A DNA stretch of 64,000 bases from Variovorax sp. (GTDB taxonomy: Bacteria; Pseudomonadota; Gammaproteobacteria; Burkholderiales; Burkholderiaceae_C): contig JANXTS010000052.1 of assembly GCA_025352265.1 (NCBI GenBank), forward strand, positions 62,001-126,000, in the 5' to 3' direction. Below are positions 35,615 to 44,683 of the stretch, piece by piece. Numbering within the stretch: the stretch's first letter is position 1; each line of letters begins with the position of its first letter. The notes under the pieces were generated by a model, which saw nothing but the letters and a program-made list of their open reading frames with translations, was not told where the DNA came from and ran no database searches. Both the position numbers and the translations under genes were made by a program.

Positions 35615-36379
35615 TCAGCCCGCGATCGAGTACCCGCCGTCGACCGGAATCGCCGTGCCGGTGACGAAGTCCGACGCGGCGCTCGCAAGGAACACCGCCG
35701 CGCCCGCAAGATCTTCCGGCTGTCCCCACCGCGCAGCCGGCGCACGCGCGACCACACGCTCGCTCAAGCCTGCGACCTGCTCACGTGCACCATCGGTCAA
35801 AGCGGTCTGAATCCAGCCCGGCAGGATGGCGTTCACTTGAATGCCATCTACAGCCCACGACATGGCGGTCGCCTTGGTCAACTGCACGATGCCGCCCTTG
35901 CTCGCGCCATACGCCGGGGCATAGGGTGCCCCGAAGATCGACATCATCGAACCGATGTTGATGATCTTGCCGCCGCCCGCCGCCTTCATCAGCGGGTGCG
36001 CCGCGCGGCTGCACAAGAACGCGCTGGTGAGGTTGGTGTCCATCACCTGGTTCCACTCGGCAAGCGTCAGCTGGTCTACGGATTTACGCACGGTCATGCC
36101 GGCGTTGTTGACGAGGATGTCGAGCCGACCGCACCGTTGTGCGACCTGATCGAAGAGCGACTGCACAGAGGCTTCGTCGGTGACGTCGGCTGCAAGCGCA
36201 AAGCTGTCGCTGCCAAGGGCGATCAATGCTTCGACAGCCGCCGCCGACTTCTCCGCGTTGCGCGCGGCGATCACAACGCGCGCTCCAGCTTGCGCCAGGC
36301 CCTTGGCCATACCGAGCCCGATACCGCCGTTGCCACCCGTCACGATCGCGACCTTGCCCTTTAAATCGAACATTCGCAT
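35615..36379 (-). CDS. Short-chain dehydrogenase/reductase (classical SDR)
   Basis: 254 residues. The cofactor motif TGGNGGIGLGMA, the NNAG motif, the active-site serine in NIGSMMSIFG and the YGASKG (Y-x3-K) pair are all intact, and the chain ends GTAIPVDGGYSIAG. The pattern AARNAEKS after beta-strand 2 favours NADP(H). It resembles gluconate-5-dehydrogenase/KduD-type or FabG-type reductases, but the substrate cannot be told. It stands alone, convergent with the deacylase and 21 bases downstream of the VWA gene on the same strand. Confidence 0.88.
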   Translation of the reverse strand: MRMFDLKGKVAIVTGGNGGIGLGMAKGLAQAGARVVIAARNAEKSAAAVEALIALGSDSFALAADVTDEASVQSLFDQVAQRCGRLDILVNNAGMTVRKSVDQLTLAEWNQVMDTNLTSAFLCSRAAHPLMKAAGGGKIINIGSMMSIFGAPYAPAYGASKGGIVQLTKATAMSWAVDGIQVNAILPGWIQTALTDGAREQVAGLSERVVARAPAARWGQPEDLAGAAVFLASAASDFVTGTAIPVDGGYSIAG

Positions 36380-36400
36380 GCCTCCATTGCTTTTGAAAGC

Positions 36401-37450
36401 CTAGAGGATACGGTTGAACCAGAAGATCGAAAGACCGGCAGAAACTACGGCCAGCAACGCGGCAACCATGGCAAAGAGGGCGGAGATTTCGGTTTCCTTT
36501 TTCTCGACCGTCAGACGCGAGCTGAGCGTGTCGTAGACCTTCTTCAGGTCGGCCGCCGTGCCGGCATAGAAGTAGTCGGCATTGGTCTTCTGGGCAACGG
36601 CCTTCAGCGTTTCTTCGTCAAGCCGAACGCGCATCGACCAGCCCTCGAAGCCGATGGTTTCGCCATCGACCGTACCGACGCCCACGGTGTAGACACGCAC
36701 GCCGCGGTCCGCCGCGATCTTGGCGGCATCGAGCGGGTCGACGCCGGTGGTTCGCTGGCCATCGGTCAGCATGATGATGGCGGCAGAGGTGTACGAGCCA
36801 GGCGCGACGGGTACGAATTCCTTAGGCCCCGGTTTGCCTGCCTGTTCGATCGGGACACCTCGCTGACGGCTCGGCCCACTCAGCTTGTCGATATCGATGC
36901 CGGCATCGGGGAACAGCGTTGCAAGCGACACCATGATGCCGTTGCCTGTGGCCGTACCGCGTTGCAACTGGAACGCATCGATGGCGGTGTAGAGGTCTTC
37001 ACGGTTGGTGGTCGGCAACTGCGCGACCTGGGCGCTGCCGGCAAAGGCGACGATGCCGACCTTCACGCTGCGCGGCAGGTCTTTCAGGAATCCCTTGGCG
37101 GCTTCCTGCGCGGCCACGATGCGACTTGGCAGCACATCGGCGGCGCGCATGCTGCCCGATACGTCCATCGCCAAAATGATGGTCTGGTTGTTCGATGGCA
37201 GCAGCACCACGGCCGTCGGACGCGATGCGGCAATCAGCATGGCCGCGATGGCGAGCAGAAAAATCAGCGGTGGCACATGGCGCCGAAAGCTCTGGCCTGC
37301 GCCCATCGCCTCGCGCACGATCGACAGGCTGGCATAGCGCATCGCCAGCTTCTTCTTGCGGCGCATCAGCCACAGGTACAAGACAATGAGCACCGGCAGG
37401 GCCAGCAGCAACCACAGGAATTGAGGCCAGAGAAAGTTCATTGGGGTCAT
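36401..37450 (-). CDS. VWA-domain membrane protein (BatA-like)
   Basis: 349 residues. Two N-terminal helices (FLWPQFLWLLLALPVLIVLY and one near 60-80) precede a von Willebrand A domain with the MIDAS motif AMDVSGSM and a threonine in IIMLTDGQRTTG. A C-terminal helix (FAMVAALLAVVSAGLSIFWF) closes the protein. With MoxR and DUF58 partners it forms the widespread MoxR-type chaperone operon, in which the ATPase is thought to load metal or mature protein complexes. It overlaps the DUF58 gene by 4 bases. Confidence 0.88.
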   Translation of the reverse strand: MTPMNFLWPQFLWLLLALPVLIVLYLWLMRRKKKLAMRYASLSIVREAMGAGQSFRRHVPPLIFLLAIAAMLIAASRPTAVVLLPSNNQTIILAMDVSGSMRAADVLPSRIVAAQEAAKGFLKDLPRSVKVGIVAFAGSAQVAQLPTTNREDLYTAIDAFQLQRGTATGNGIMVSLATLFPDAGIDIDKLSGPSRQRGVPIEQAGKPGPKEFVPVAPGSYTSAAIIMLTDGQRTTGVDPLDAAKIAADRGVRVYTVGVGTVDGETIGFEGWSMRVRLDEETLKAVAQKTNADYFYAGTAADLKKVYDTLSSRLTVEKKETEISALFAMVAALLAVVSAGLSIFWFNRIL

Positions 37451-38457
37451 GCGAAGGCCTTGATGCTGCCCGCACCTGAGCGCACCTTGCGCTTGCGCAA
37501 GTCGGCAAAGCGCACGATGGCTTCGACCAGATCGTCGTCGGTGGAGAGTTCGAGCGCGTCCACGCCCGCCTTGGCCAGAGATGCGCGCAGAGCCGCTTCA
37601 CGCTCGGCCGCGATGCGTGCGAAGCGTTTGCGGAATCCCTTGTCGTGCGTGTCGACCCAAAGCTGTTCGCCGGTTTCGGCATCGCGCAGGGGCACCAGTC
37701 CGAGGTCGGGCAATTGAAGTTCGAGCGGGTCGAATAGGCGCACCGCGATCACCTCATGTCGCTGCACCAACTGGCCTAGCGGCTTCTCCCAACCGGGCTC
37801 GCTCAAGAAGTCCGACACCACGAAAACAGTCGAGCGGCGCGGCATCAGGTTGGCCGCCGACTTCAGCATGTCAGCCAGTCGTGTCATGCCCTTTTGCAGT
37901 GGCACGGTTTCCGCTCGACGCTCCATCGCATGCAAAAGATGCAGCACGTGGCGGCGACCGCTGCGCGGCGGAATCACCGCTTCGAGATCGTTGCCGTAGA
38001 TGAGCGCGCCGACGCGGTTGCCGTGCCGCGTGAGTAACCGGGCGAGTACGCCGACGAAGCCGGCCGAAACTTCGCGCTTGGCCTTGAGACCCGAGCCGAA
38101 GTCGACGGACCGGCTCAGGTCGAGCACGAACCATGCAGACATTTCGCGGTCTTCGGTGAAGACGCGAACGTGCGGCGATTGCAGCCGCGCTGTCACGTTC
38201 CAGTCGATATGTCGCACGTCGTCGTGCAGCTGATATTCGCGCAGGTCGGCCAGGTCCAGCCCGGTGCCGCGCATCAGCGTGCGGTAGTCACCTTGCAGCA
38301 AACCATCCAGCCGGCGGATGACCGTCCACTCAAGCCGCCGCAAAGCGCGCTCCACGCCCATCGCAGGCTTTGCATCGTTGGCGGCGGCCTCCGGCAGTCG
38401 CTCTTGAACGAGCGACGTTGCGGGTGGCACGGGCGCTTTACGCCACCAGCTTTTCAT
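37447..38457 (-). CDS. DUF58-domain protein
   Basis: 336 residues from the ATG at 38457 (MKSWWRKAPVPP), which overlaps the moxR stop by 20 bases. The DUF58 core is clear: EYQLHDDVRHIDWNVTAR, then VRVFTEDREMSAWFVLD with the L-D-x-S sequence of a VWA-like fold (LDLSRSVDFGS). Cytoplasmic. DUF58 proteins always travel with MoxR ATPases and VWA proteins, as here. The precise role is unknown. Confidence 0.88.
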   Translation of the reverse strand: MKSWWRKAPVPPATSLVQERLPEAAANDAKPAMGVERALRRLEWTVIRRLDGLLQGDYRTLMRGTGLDLADLREYQLHDDVRHIDWNVTARLQSPHVRVFTEDREMSAWFVLDLSRSVDFGSGLKAKREVSAGFVGVLARLLTRHGNRVGALIYGNDLEAVIPPRSGRRHVLHLLHAMERRAETVPLQKGMTRLADMLKSAANLMPRRSTVFVVSDFLSEPGWEKPLGQLVQRHEVIAVRLFDPLELQLPDLGLVPLRDAETGEQLWVDTHDKGFRKRFARIAAEREAALRASLAKAGVDALELSTDDDLVEAIVRFADLRKRKVRSGAGSIKAFA

Positions 38458-39454
38458 GTTCGAGGGGTTTGGCGGGAGCCGGCACGGCCCGCATGATCTT
38501 GTCGATGATGCTCTCGGGCGTGAGCCCTTCCGACAGGCCTTCGTAGGACAGCGTGACCCGATGTCGCAGCACATCGGGCACGAGCGCGGTCATGTCTTCG
38601 GGCAGCGCATAGGTGCGACCGCGCAGCAACGCCAGCGCGCGCGCGCCTTCGGTCAGATTGATGCTGGCGCGCGGGCTCGCGCCGAACGTAATGAAGCGGC
38701 GCATGTCTTTCAGGCCGTGCTTCTCGGGCGTGCGCGTGGCAGACACCAGCTTGACCGCGTACTGGATCAGCGACGGGTCGACATACACGCGCCGCGCCTC
38801 TGCTTGCAACTGTGCCAGCTGATCGGTCGTGGCGACGGCCGTGACTTCTACGGGCGGGCCGATCACCCGCTGCACGATGACGAACTCTTCCTCGTCGGTT
38901 GGGTAGTCGACGAGTACCTTCATCATGAAGCGGTCGACCTGCGCCTCGGGTAGTGGGTAGGTACCTTCGGTCTCGATCGGGTTCTGCGTCGCCATCACCA
39001 AAAACGGCCGCGGCACCTTGTGCGTTTCACCGGCGATGGTCACCTGCCGCTCCTGCATCACTTCGAGCAGCGCGCTTTGCACCTTGGCCGGGGCGCGGTT
39101 GATTTCGTCTGCCAGAAGCAGGTTGGCGAAGACCGGGCCGAGCGACGTACTGAAGTCACCGGTCTTCTGGTTGTAGATGCGCGTGCCGACCAAGTCGGCC
39201 GGCACCAGGTCGGGCGTGAACTGGATGCGCTTGAACTGGCCCTGCACCGTTTCGGCCAACGTCTTGATGGTGAGCGTCTTGGCGAGGCCCGGCACGCCTT
39301 CGACCAACAGGTGACCACCCGCCAGCATCGCGACCATGACGCGTTCGAGGAAGCGGTCTTGCCCAACGACAACGCGCTTGACCTGATAGAGGATCTGTTC
39401 CATCAGTTCGGCCGTGGCGGGTGAGGGGGAGAACGACGAGTTTTCAGTGCTCAT
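38438..39454 (-). CDS. MoxR-family AAA+ ATPase
   Basis: 338 residues from the ATG at 39454 (MSTENSSFSP). Walker A is the MoxR variant GVPGLAKT, Walker B LLADEINRAPAKVQSALLEVM, sensor 1 in LVMATQNPIETEGTYPLPEA with the arginine finger in QVDRF. The C-terminal lid holds GASPRASINL. MoxR ATPases act as chaperones with the VWA and DUF58 proteins encoded downstream. It is the first gene of this operon, 25 bases after the protease gene. Confidence 0.92.
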   Translation of the reverse strand: MSTENSSFSPSPATAELMEQILYQVKRVVVGQDRFLERVMVAMLAGGHLLVEGVPGLAKTLTIKTLAETVQGQFKRIQFTPDLVPADLVGTRIYNQKTGDFSTSLGPVFANLLLADEINRAPAKVQSALLEVMQERQVTIAGETHKVPRPFLVMATQNPIETEGTYPLPEAQVDRFMMKVLVDYPTDEEEFVIVQRVIGPPVEVTAVATTDQLAQLQAEARRVYVDPSLIQYAVKLVSATRTPEKHGLKDMRRFITFGASPRASINLTEGARALALLRGRTYALPEDMTALVPDVLRHRVTLSYEGLSEGLTPESIIDKIMRAVPAPAKPLEHEKLVA

Positions 39455-39479
39455 TCTTGTAATTCCGCTGGATTGAAGA

Positions 39480-40475
39480 TCAGAACGGCGGCATGCCGGC
39501 CGCCGCTGCGGCGTTCTCGATGGGGATCGCAAAGGCGATGCCGATAAAGGTGCGCGCCTGCGTCGGGTTAAGGATGGCCGTGACGATGCCGAGCAATTCG
39601 CCCTGCATATTGATAAGCGGGCCGCCGGAGTTGCCGGGGTTGGCCGCCGCGTCGAACTGGATCAGGTTGCCGAGTTCCTGCTTGCCTTCAGGCGAACGAA
39701 AAGATCGCTTGAGCCCCGACACGACGCCAGCCGAAACCGAGGGCCCGATGCCGAACGGAAAGCCGACCGCAGCCACTTCATCGCCCGGCTGCAGGTCGGC
39801 GGTGGAACGCATCGTCGCCGCTGCGAGATCGTCGGGGATCTTCTGCGCCTGCAAGACCGCCAGGTCGTTTTCAGGCTGCACACCAGTAACGGTGGCGATC
39901 GATTCGAGGCCATCGAAAAAAGTGACCTTGATGCGGTTGGCGCCCGCCACGACGTGCAGGTTGGTCAGGATGACGCCCTTGTCGACGATGACTACGCCGG
40001 TGCCGACACCGCGTTCGTTGTCGCTTTCCGCGTCGGCGTCGGGCGCTTTGCCCTTGGCCATGTTGCGGCCACGTTTTTCAGTCGTGGCCTCCGGTGTTTT
40101 CTTTTCGGGTCCGTAGCTCACGACACGCACCACGGACGGACGGATGATGTCCGCCGCCCTCGCCGCGGGAGACGGCAGCACGGCAGTTTGCAGCGTGCGC
40201 ATCACCGCAGCGTCGATGTCCTTCTGGGTGAGGGCGCGATTGCCTTGGCGCGGCAAATAATAGCCACCGCCGGCGGCCATCGCCATGCACAGTGCCAGCA
40301 GAACGACGAAACTTTTTCTGCCCGGGCCCGTAACTACATACTTGGCGCCTGCAGGAGGCGGGGCTTCAACCGCGCCGGTTCCGACGCTTGCAGTTTCAGC
40401 GTTTTGCGGGGCCGGGTCGGCCGCAAATTGCGACGGAGTCCGGGGCGATCGGCTGTACAAACCTGGCCTGCGCAT
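39480..40475 (-). CDS. Membrane-anchored trypsin-like (S1C/HtrA-type) serine protease without PDZ domain
   Basis: 331 residues. A Pro-rich cytoplasmic N-terminus is followed by one helix (about 54-75) and a periplasmic protease domain. The triad is complete: His174 (LTNLHVVAG), Asp204 (PENDLAVLQ) and Ser283 (NPGNSGGPL). The chain ends at residue 331 right after the protease fold, so the PDZ domains of DegP/DegS are absent. A charged, probably disordered insert (about 125-155) precedes the domain. It is the upstream neighbour of the MoxR operon on the same strand and may be cotranscribed. A GGAGGTGA site precedes the ATG. Confidence 0.88.
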   Translation of the reverse strand: MRRPGLYSRSPRTPSQFAADPAPQNAETASVGTGAVEAPPPAGAKYVVTGPGRKSFVVLLALCMAMAAGGGYYLPRQGNRALTQKDIDAAVMRTLQTAVLPSPAARAADIIRPSVVRVVSYGPEKKTPEATTEKRGRNMAKGKAPDADAESDNERGVGTGVVIVDKGVILTNLHVVAGANRIKVTFFDGLESIATVTGVQPENDLAVLQAQKIPDDLAAATMRSTADLQPGDEVAAVGFPFGIGPSVSAGVVSGLKRSFRSPEGKQELGNLIQFDAAANPGNSGGPLINMQGELLGIVTAILNPTQARTFIGIAFAIPIENAAAAAGMPPF

Positions 40476-40563
40476 CGAGTCACCTCCGGCTAAAAGAAGA
40501 CACTGAAAGAATTACGGTAGCACGCTTTGTGTGGGCTTGCATCGGTTCGGGCATCATCCGCCG

Positions 40564-41436
40564 ATGGCTCTATTCGTTGATACACATTGCCATCTGGACT
40601 CGGGTGAATTCGAGGCAGACGAGCCTGCGGTGCGCGCCCGCGCGGCCGCCAAAAACGTGCGTTTGTGCGTCATTCCGGCTGTGGCGGCGTTGAACTTCCT
40701 GACAGTGCGCGATCTGGCCCACGCGCAGGGTGACGCCTATGGGTTGGGCATCCATCCGCTCTGCACCGGCAACGCGAAGGACAGTGATCTCGACCTGCTG
40801 GACGCCGAGCTCGCCGCCCGCATCGACGACCCTCGCCTGGTCACGGTCGGCGAGATCGGGCTGGACTACTTCGTCGACGGGCTGGACGACGAACGACAGC
40901 AGCATTTCTTTCATGCCCAGCTAGTGCTCGCCCGAAAGCACGACTTGCCGGTGGTCGTTCATGTGCGGCGTTCGGTCGACAAGGTGCTCAAGCATCTGCG
41001 CCAAGTCGGTGCCGGACGCCCGTGGCATGGCATCGCACACGCTTTCAATGGAAGTGAGCAGCAGGCCAAAGCCTGCATCGCTCTGGGGCTCAAGCTGGGG
41101 TTCGGCGGTGCCGTGACCTTCGAGCGGGCCCTCCAGTTGCGGCGCCTCGCTGCCAGCCTGCCGCTCGATGCGTTGGTCATGGAAACGGATTCGCCGGACA
41201 TCCCGCCGCACTGGCTCTATCGCACCGCCGAGCAGCGGCAAGATGGCATGCCGCAGGCTCGCAACGAGCCCGACGAACTGCCGCGTATTGCCGCAGTCGT
41301 TGCTGCCTTGCGGGGCATCTCCATCGATGTATTGGCCGAGGCAACGACCCGCAACGCTATTGCCGCACTGCCCAAGCTCGGTCCGCTAATGGATTCGCTG
41401 ATCGACATGTCGGTTCAGAACCACGAGCACGCGTAG
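40564..41436 (+). CDS. TatD-family metal-dependent deoxyribonuclease
   Basis: 290 residues from the ATG at 40564. Metal ligands of the TIM-barrel hydrolase are visible: His8 and His10 (DTHCHLD), the glutamate in VGEIGLDYF, histidines in VVVHVRRS and IAHAFNGS, and the aspartate in METDSPDIPPHW. TatD proteins are 3'-5' DNA exonucleases linked to DNA repair and turnover. It is divergent from the protease gene and stands alone. Confidence 0.9.
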   Translation: MALFVDTHCHLDSGEFEADEPAVRARAAAKNVRLCVIPAVAALNFLTVRDLAHAQGDAYGLGIHPLCTGNAKDSDLDLLDAELAARIDDPRLVTVGEIGLDYFVDGLDDERQQHFFHAQLVLARKHDLPVVVHVRRSVDKVLKHLRQVGAGRPWHGIAHAFNGSEQQAKACIALGLKLGFGGAVTFERALQLRRLAASLPLDALVMETDSPDIPPHWLYRTAEQRQDGMPQARNEPDELPRIAAVVAALRGISIDVLAEATTRNAIAALPKLGPLMDSLIDMSVQNHEHA

Positions 41437-41561
41437 GCAAACGCCCCGACTTTGAAAGTTGTCATCGAAGCCAAGTTTTTTGGTGTCATCCTTTGAGCAT
41501 CGTGGTTCGTTAGATTCACACGGTGGCGAGTCCGTCACTCAAACTCTCAAGGAGATTCCTC

Positions 41562-41927
41562 ATGAACGCATCTTTCATTCGCACCGTCCCCGCCGTGCTT
41601 GCCCTGGCTTTTGCATCGATCGGCCTGTCGGCCAACGCGCAGACGACGGCACCCGCCGTGGCTCCTGCGCCGACCGTGACAGAACGCGCCAAGGAAACCA
41701 CCAAGGATGCTGTCGACGCTACCAAGAGCGGCACCAAGAAGGCCTACAACGCCACCAAGACTGGCACAAAGAAGGCTTATCACGCAACGAAAAGGGTTGC
41801 CAAAAAGGGCGCTAACGTCGTTGAAAACGCCGGTCACAGCACCGCCAACGGCATGCGCGCGGCAGGCGCCAAGATCGGTGAAAAGATTCCGGGCACGGCA
41901 GAGAACGCAGCTGCCAAGAAGCAGTAA
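41562..41927 (+). CDS. Exported protein of 11-residue Ala/Lys repeats (LEA-like)
   Basis: 121 residues from the ATG at 41562 (AAGGAGA site 8 bases upstream). A signal peptide ends near ANAQ. After a short Pro-rich spacer the mature protein reads in 11-residue units: RAKETTKDAVD, ATKSGTKKAYN, ATKTGTKKAYH, ATKRVAKKGAN and weaker copies to the end. Such undecamers make amphipathic helices, as in late-embryogenesis-abundant-type stress proteins and apolipoproteins. The protein is very basic. A strong terminator follows, so the gene is its own transcript. A role in envelope stress or nucleic-acid binding is speculation. Confidence 0.7.
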   Translation: MNASFIRTVPAVLALAFASIGLSANAQTTAPAVAPAPTVTERAKETTKDAVDATKSGTKKAYNATKTGTKKAYHATKRVAKKGANVVENAGHSTANGMRAAGAKIGEKIPGTAENAAAKKQ

Positions 41928-41971
41928 GCCTGAACTGATTGCTGGTCGATTGGCCAGCCTTCGGTCCAATG

Positions 41972-41997
41972 AAAAACCCGCCACGGCGGGTTTTTTG
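41972..41997 (+). terminator. Rho-independent terminator after the repeat-protein gene
   Basis: AAAAACCCGC and GCGGGTTTTT flank a CACG loop, giving a ten-base stem that runs into six T residues. The symmetric A/T ends mean it could work in both directions, but the only gene ending here is the plus-strand repeat protein. Confidence 0.9.
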
Positions 41998-42025
41998 TCG
42001 CCCGGATGGCATCATCCCCCTCCGC

Positions 42026-42778
42026 ATGGCCACTAAAACGATGTCGCTCCCCGAAGTTAATTTTTCCGATTGGGGCGACGTGCGCTACCTGCATCTGGGC
42101 ACCGAGTGGGTCCAAGGGTCGATGAAGATCGATGCGCCGTTCGAGATCGAACTCGAATACGTGCAGCGCATGATGGCCTGGCTGCTGTTTGTCGAGCCCA
42201 CGAGCGTGGCGAGTCGGCATGCGATGCAACTTGGACTCGGCGCCGCGACGCTGACCAAATTCAGTCGCAAGACCCTCCGCATGCGCACCACCGCCATCGA
42301 ACTCAATCCGCAAGTCGTGGCCGCTTGCCGGGGTTGGTTCAAGCTGCCGGCCGACGATGCCAAGCTGGAAATCGTCATCGCCGATGCTGCGGTCGAAATC
42401 AAAAAGCCGAAATGGCATGGCACCGTCGATGCGCTGCAGGTCGATTTGTACGACCACGAGGCCGCTGCCCCGGTGCTCGACAGCGAACATTTCTACGCCG
42501 ACTGCCGTGCCTTGCTGACCGACGACGGCTGCATGACAGTCAACCTCTTCGGCCGTTCGTCGAGCTATGAGAAGAGCCTTGAAAAAATCAGCGCCGCATT
42601 CGGTGTCGGTGCGGTGTGGGCCTTCAAGCCGACCCGCGAAGGCAACACCGTGGTGCTGGCCCAGCGCACGGCCATTGAACCCAAGCGCGGCGGCCTTGCC
42701 GATCGGGCGCAAACCATCCAGACTCGTTGGGGCCTGCCCGCGCCCAAGTGGCTGCGGGTCTTCAAACCCCAGAGCTGA
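42026..42778 (+). CDS. Spermidine-synthase-like (polyamine aminopropyltransferase fold) protein
   Basis: 250 residues from the ATG at 42026. The methyltransferase-like Rossmann core has MQLGLGAATLTKF in place of the usual LxIGGGDG motif, then TTAIELNPQVVAACRGWFKL and DALQVDLYDHEAAAP. The catalytic aspartate region is degenerate compared with true spermidine synthases, so polyamine synthesis is doubtful. The family often appears as a lone spermidine-synthase-like protein in Burkholderiales. It lies 3 bases upstream of the GspE/PilB-type gene, which suggests cotranscription. Confidence 0.75.
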   Translation: MATKTMSLPEVNFSDWGDVRYLHLGTEWVQGSMKIDAPFEIELEYVQRMMAWLLFVEPTSVASRHAMQLGLGAATLTKFSRKTLRMRTTAIELNPQVVAACRGWFKLPADDAKLEIVIADAAVEIKKPKWHGTVDALQVDLYDHEAAAPVLDSEHFYADCRALLTDDGCMTVNLFGRSSSYEKSLEKISAAFGVGAVWAFKPTREGNTVVLAQRTAIEPKRGGLADRAQTIQTRWGLPAPKWLRVFKPQS

Positions 42779-42781
42779 TTC

Positions 42782-44578
42782 ATGAGTGCCGCTCCCCGCT
42801 CCGTTCAACCCGCAGCCGCGCTGACCCGATACGAAGGGCCGCTCGATTTGCGCCATCTCGTCGAATGGCTGGCGCGCGACGGCGTTATCTCGCCCGAAGA
42901 AGCCAAGCGCACCATCGCCCGCTGCGCTCAGGCTGAAAGCCGCCAGGCGCCGTTGGTGCGGCTCGCCAACGTTGCGATGACGCGCGAGAAAGACGGCAAG
43001 CCGCTCGATCTGGAAATGCTGACGCAGTGGTTGGCCGCTCGTGCAGGCCTGGCATATCTCCGCATCGATCCGTTGAAGGTCGACGTGGGCAAGGTCGCTG
43101 ACACCATGAGCGCGGCCTATGCCGAGCGCCACAAGGTGCTGCCCATTCAGGTGACGCCGAGCGAAGTCGTCATCGCCACGGCCGAGCCGTTCCTGACCGA
43201 CTGGGTTTCCGAGGTCGAGCGACAGGCGCGCCGATCGGTGCGCCGTGTGGTTGCCAACCCGATCGACATCCAGCGCTACACCGCGGAATTTTTCGCACTT
43301 GCCAAATCAGTCAAGGCTGCGCAAAAGGCCGGCGGCAACACGGGCGGAGCCAGCTTTGAACAGTTGGTCGAACTCGGCAAGAGCAACAAGCAGCTCGATG
43401 CCAACGACCAGGGCGTCGTGCAGGTGGTCGACTGGCTCTGGCAATACGCCTTCGACCAGCGTGCAAGCGACATTCACCTGGAGCCGCGCCGCGAGCAGGG
43501 CGTGATTCGATTCCGAATCGACGGCGTGCTACATCCGGCCTACCAGATGCCGATGGGCGTGATGAATGCGATGGTCGCGCGCATCAAGCTGCTGGGCCGG
43601 ATGGACGTGGTTGAAAAGCGCCGTCCGCTCGACGGCCGCATCAAGACCCGGAACCTGCGCGGCGACGAAGTCGAAATGCGGTTGTCGACCTTGCCGACCG
43701 CCTTCGGCGAAAAGATGGTGATGCGGATCTTCGACCCCGATACCGCGGTGAAGGACCTCGACGCGCTCGGCTTTGCGCAGCACGATGCCAAGCGCTGGGA
43801 GCAACTCGTCACGCGGCCGCACGGCATCATTCTGGTGACGGGCCCAACCGGCTCCGGCAAGACGACGACGCTCTATTCGACCTTGAAGCGCGTGGCGACC
43901 GAGCAGGTCAACGTGAGCACCATCGAAGACCCGATCGAAATGATCGAGCCCTCGTTCAACCAGACGCAGGTGCAGCCGCAACTCGACTTCGGCTTTACCG
44001 AAGGCTTGCGCGCCTTGATGCGGCAGGACCCGGACATCATCATGGTCGGCGAAATCCGCGACCTGGCCACGGCCGAAATGGCAGTGCAGTCCGCGCTCAC
44101 CGGCCACCTCGTTTTCAGCACGCTGCACACCAACGACGCACCGAGCGCCATCACGCGGTTGATGGAGTTGGGCGTGCCGTCGTACCTCATCAACGCGGTG
44201 ATGCTCGGCGTGCTGGCGCAGCGGCTGGTGCGAACGCTGTGCACGCATTGCAAGCTGCCCGACGAATCGATCACGCGCGAGAAACTGGCTGAGTTCGTCA
44301 AGCCCTGGCAGATCACCGGCTCGGTCAGCGCGTACAAGCCGATCGGCTGCGTCGACTGCCGCATGACCGGCTACATGGGGCGCATGGGCCTCTACGAATT
44401 GCTCAGCATCAGCGAGGCGTTCAAGGCGCAGGTCAACAAGGAGCCGAACCTCGGTGCCTTGAAGCGACAAGCCGTCACCGACGGCATGCGCCCCCTTCGG
44501 CTTGCCGGCGCTCTGCGCGTGGCGGAAGGCCTCACCACCATCGAAGAAGTCTTGAGCGCTACCCCGCCCCTCGACTGA
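42782..44578 (+). CDS. GspE/PilB-family secretion or pilus ATPase
   Basis: 598 residues. An N-terminal domain of about 150 residues (MshEN-like) is followed by the ATPase core. Walker A GPTGSGKT is at 354-361, the Asp box in VSTIEDPIEMIEP, Walker B DPDIIMVGEIRDLATAE and the His box HLVFSTLHTND. Four cysteines (C487, C490, C523, C526) form the zinc tetracysteine site of GspE/PilB. It would power a type II secretion system or type IV pilus, yet no other component of either lies in this window. An orphan gene here is therefore notable. Confidence 0.93.
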   Translation: MSAAPRSVQPAAALTRYEGPLDLRHLVEWLARDGVISPEEAKRTIARCAQAESRQAPLVRLANVAMTREKDGKPLDLEMLTQWLAARAGLAYLRIDPLKVDVGKVADTMSAAYAERHKVLPIQVTPSEVVIATAEPFLTDWVSEVERQARRSVRRVVANPIDIQRYTAEFFALAKSVKAAQKAGGNTGGASFEQLVELGKSNKQLDANDQGVVQVVDWLWQYAFDQRASDIHLEPRREQGVIRFRIDGVLHPAYQMPMGVMNAMVARIKLLGRMDVVEKRRPLDGRIKTRNLRGDEVEMRLSTLPTAFGEKMVMRIFDPDTAVKDLDALGFAQHDAKRWEQLVTRPHGIILVTGPTGSGKTTTLYSTLKRVATEQVNVSTIEDPIEMIEPSFNQTQVQPQLDFGFTEGLRALMRQDPDIIMVGEIRDLATAEMAVQSALTGHLVFSTLHTNDAPSAITRLMELGVPSYLINAVMLGVLAQRLVRTLCTHCKLPDESITREKLAEFVKPWQITGSVSAYKPIGCVDCRMTGYMGRMGLYELLSISEAFKAQVNKEPNLGALKRQAVTDGMRPLRLAGALRVAEGLTTIEEVLSATPPLD

Positions 44579-44683
44579 GCTTCGGGGTTATCCCTAGGCT
44601 TTCTTTAGGTGGAATCCACATCGTCCTGACCTCTGCCTGACCACACAATCGCGTGGTTCAAAAAATGTCGAGGAGATGGATTC

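Noticed and set aside
33747..35729. Open frame of about 660 codons antisense to the RpiR and deacylase genes
   Set aside because: No family resemblance; both plus-strand genes show intact catalytic and DNA-binding motifs.
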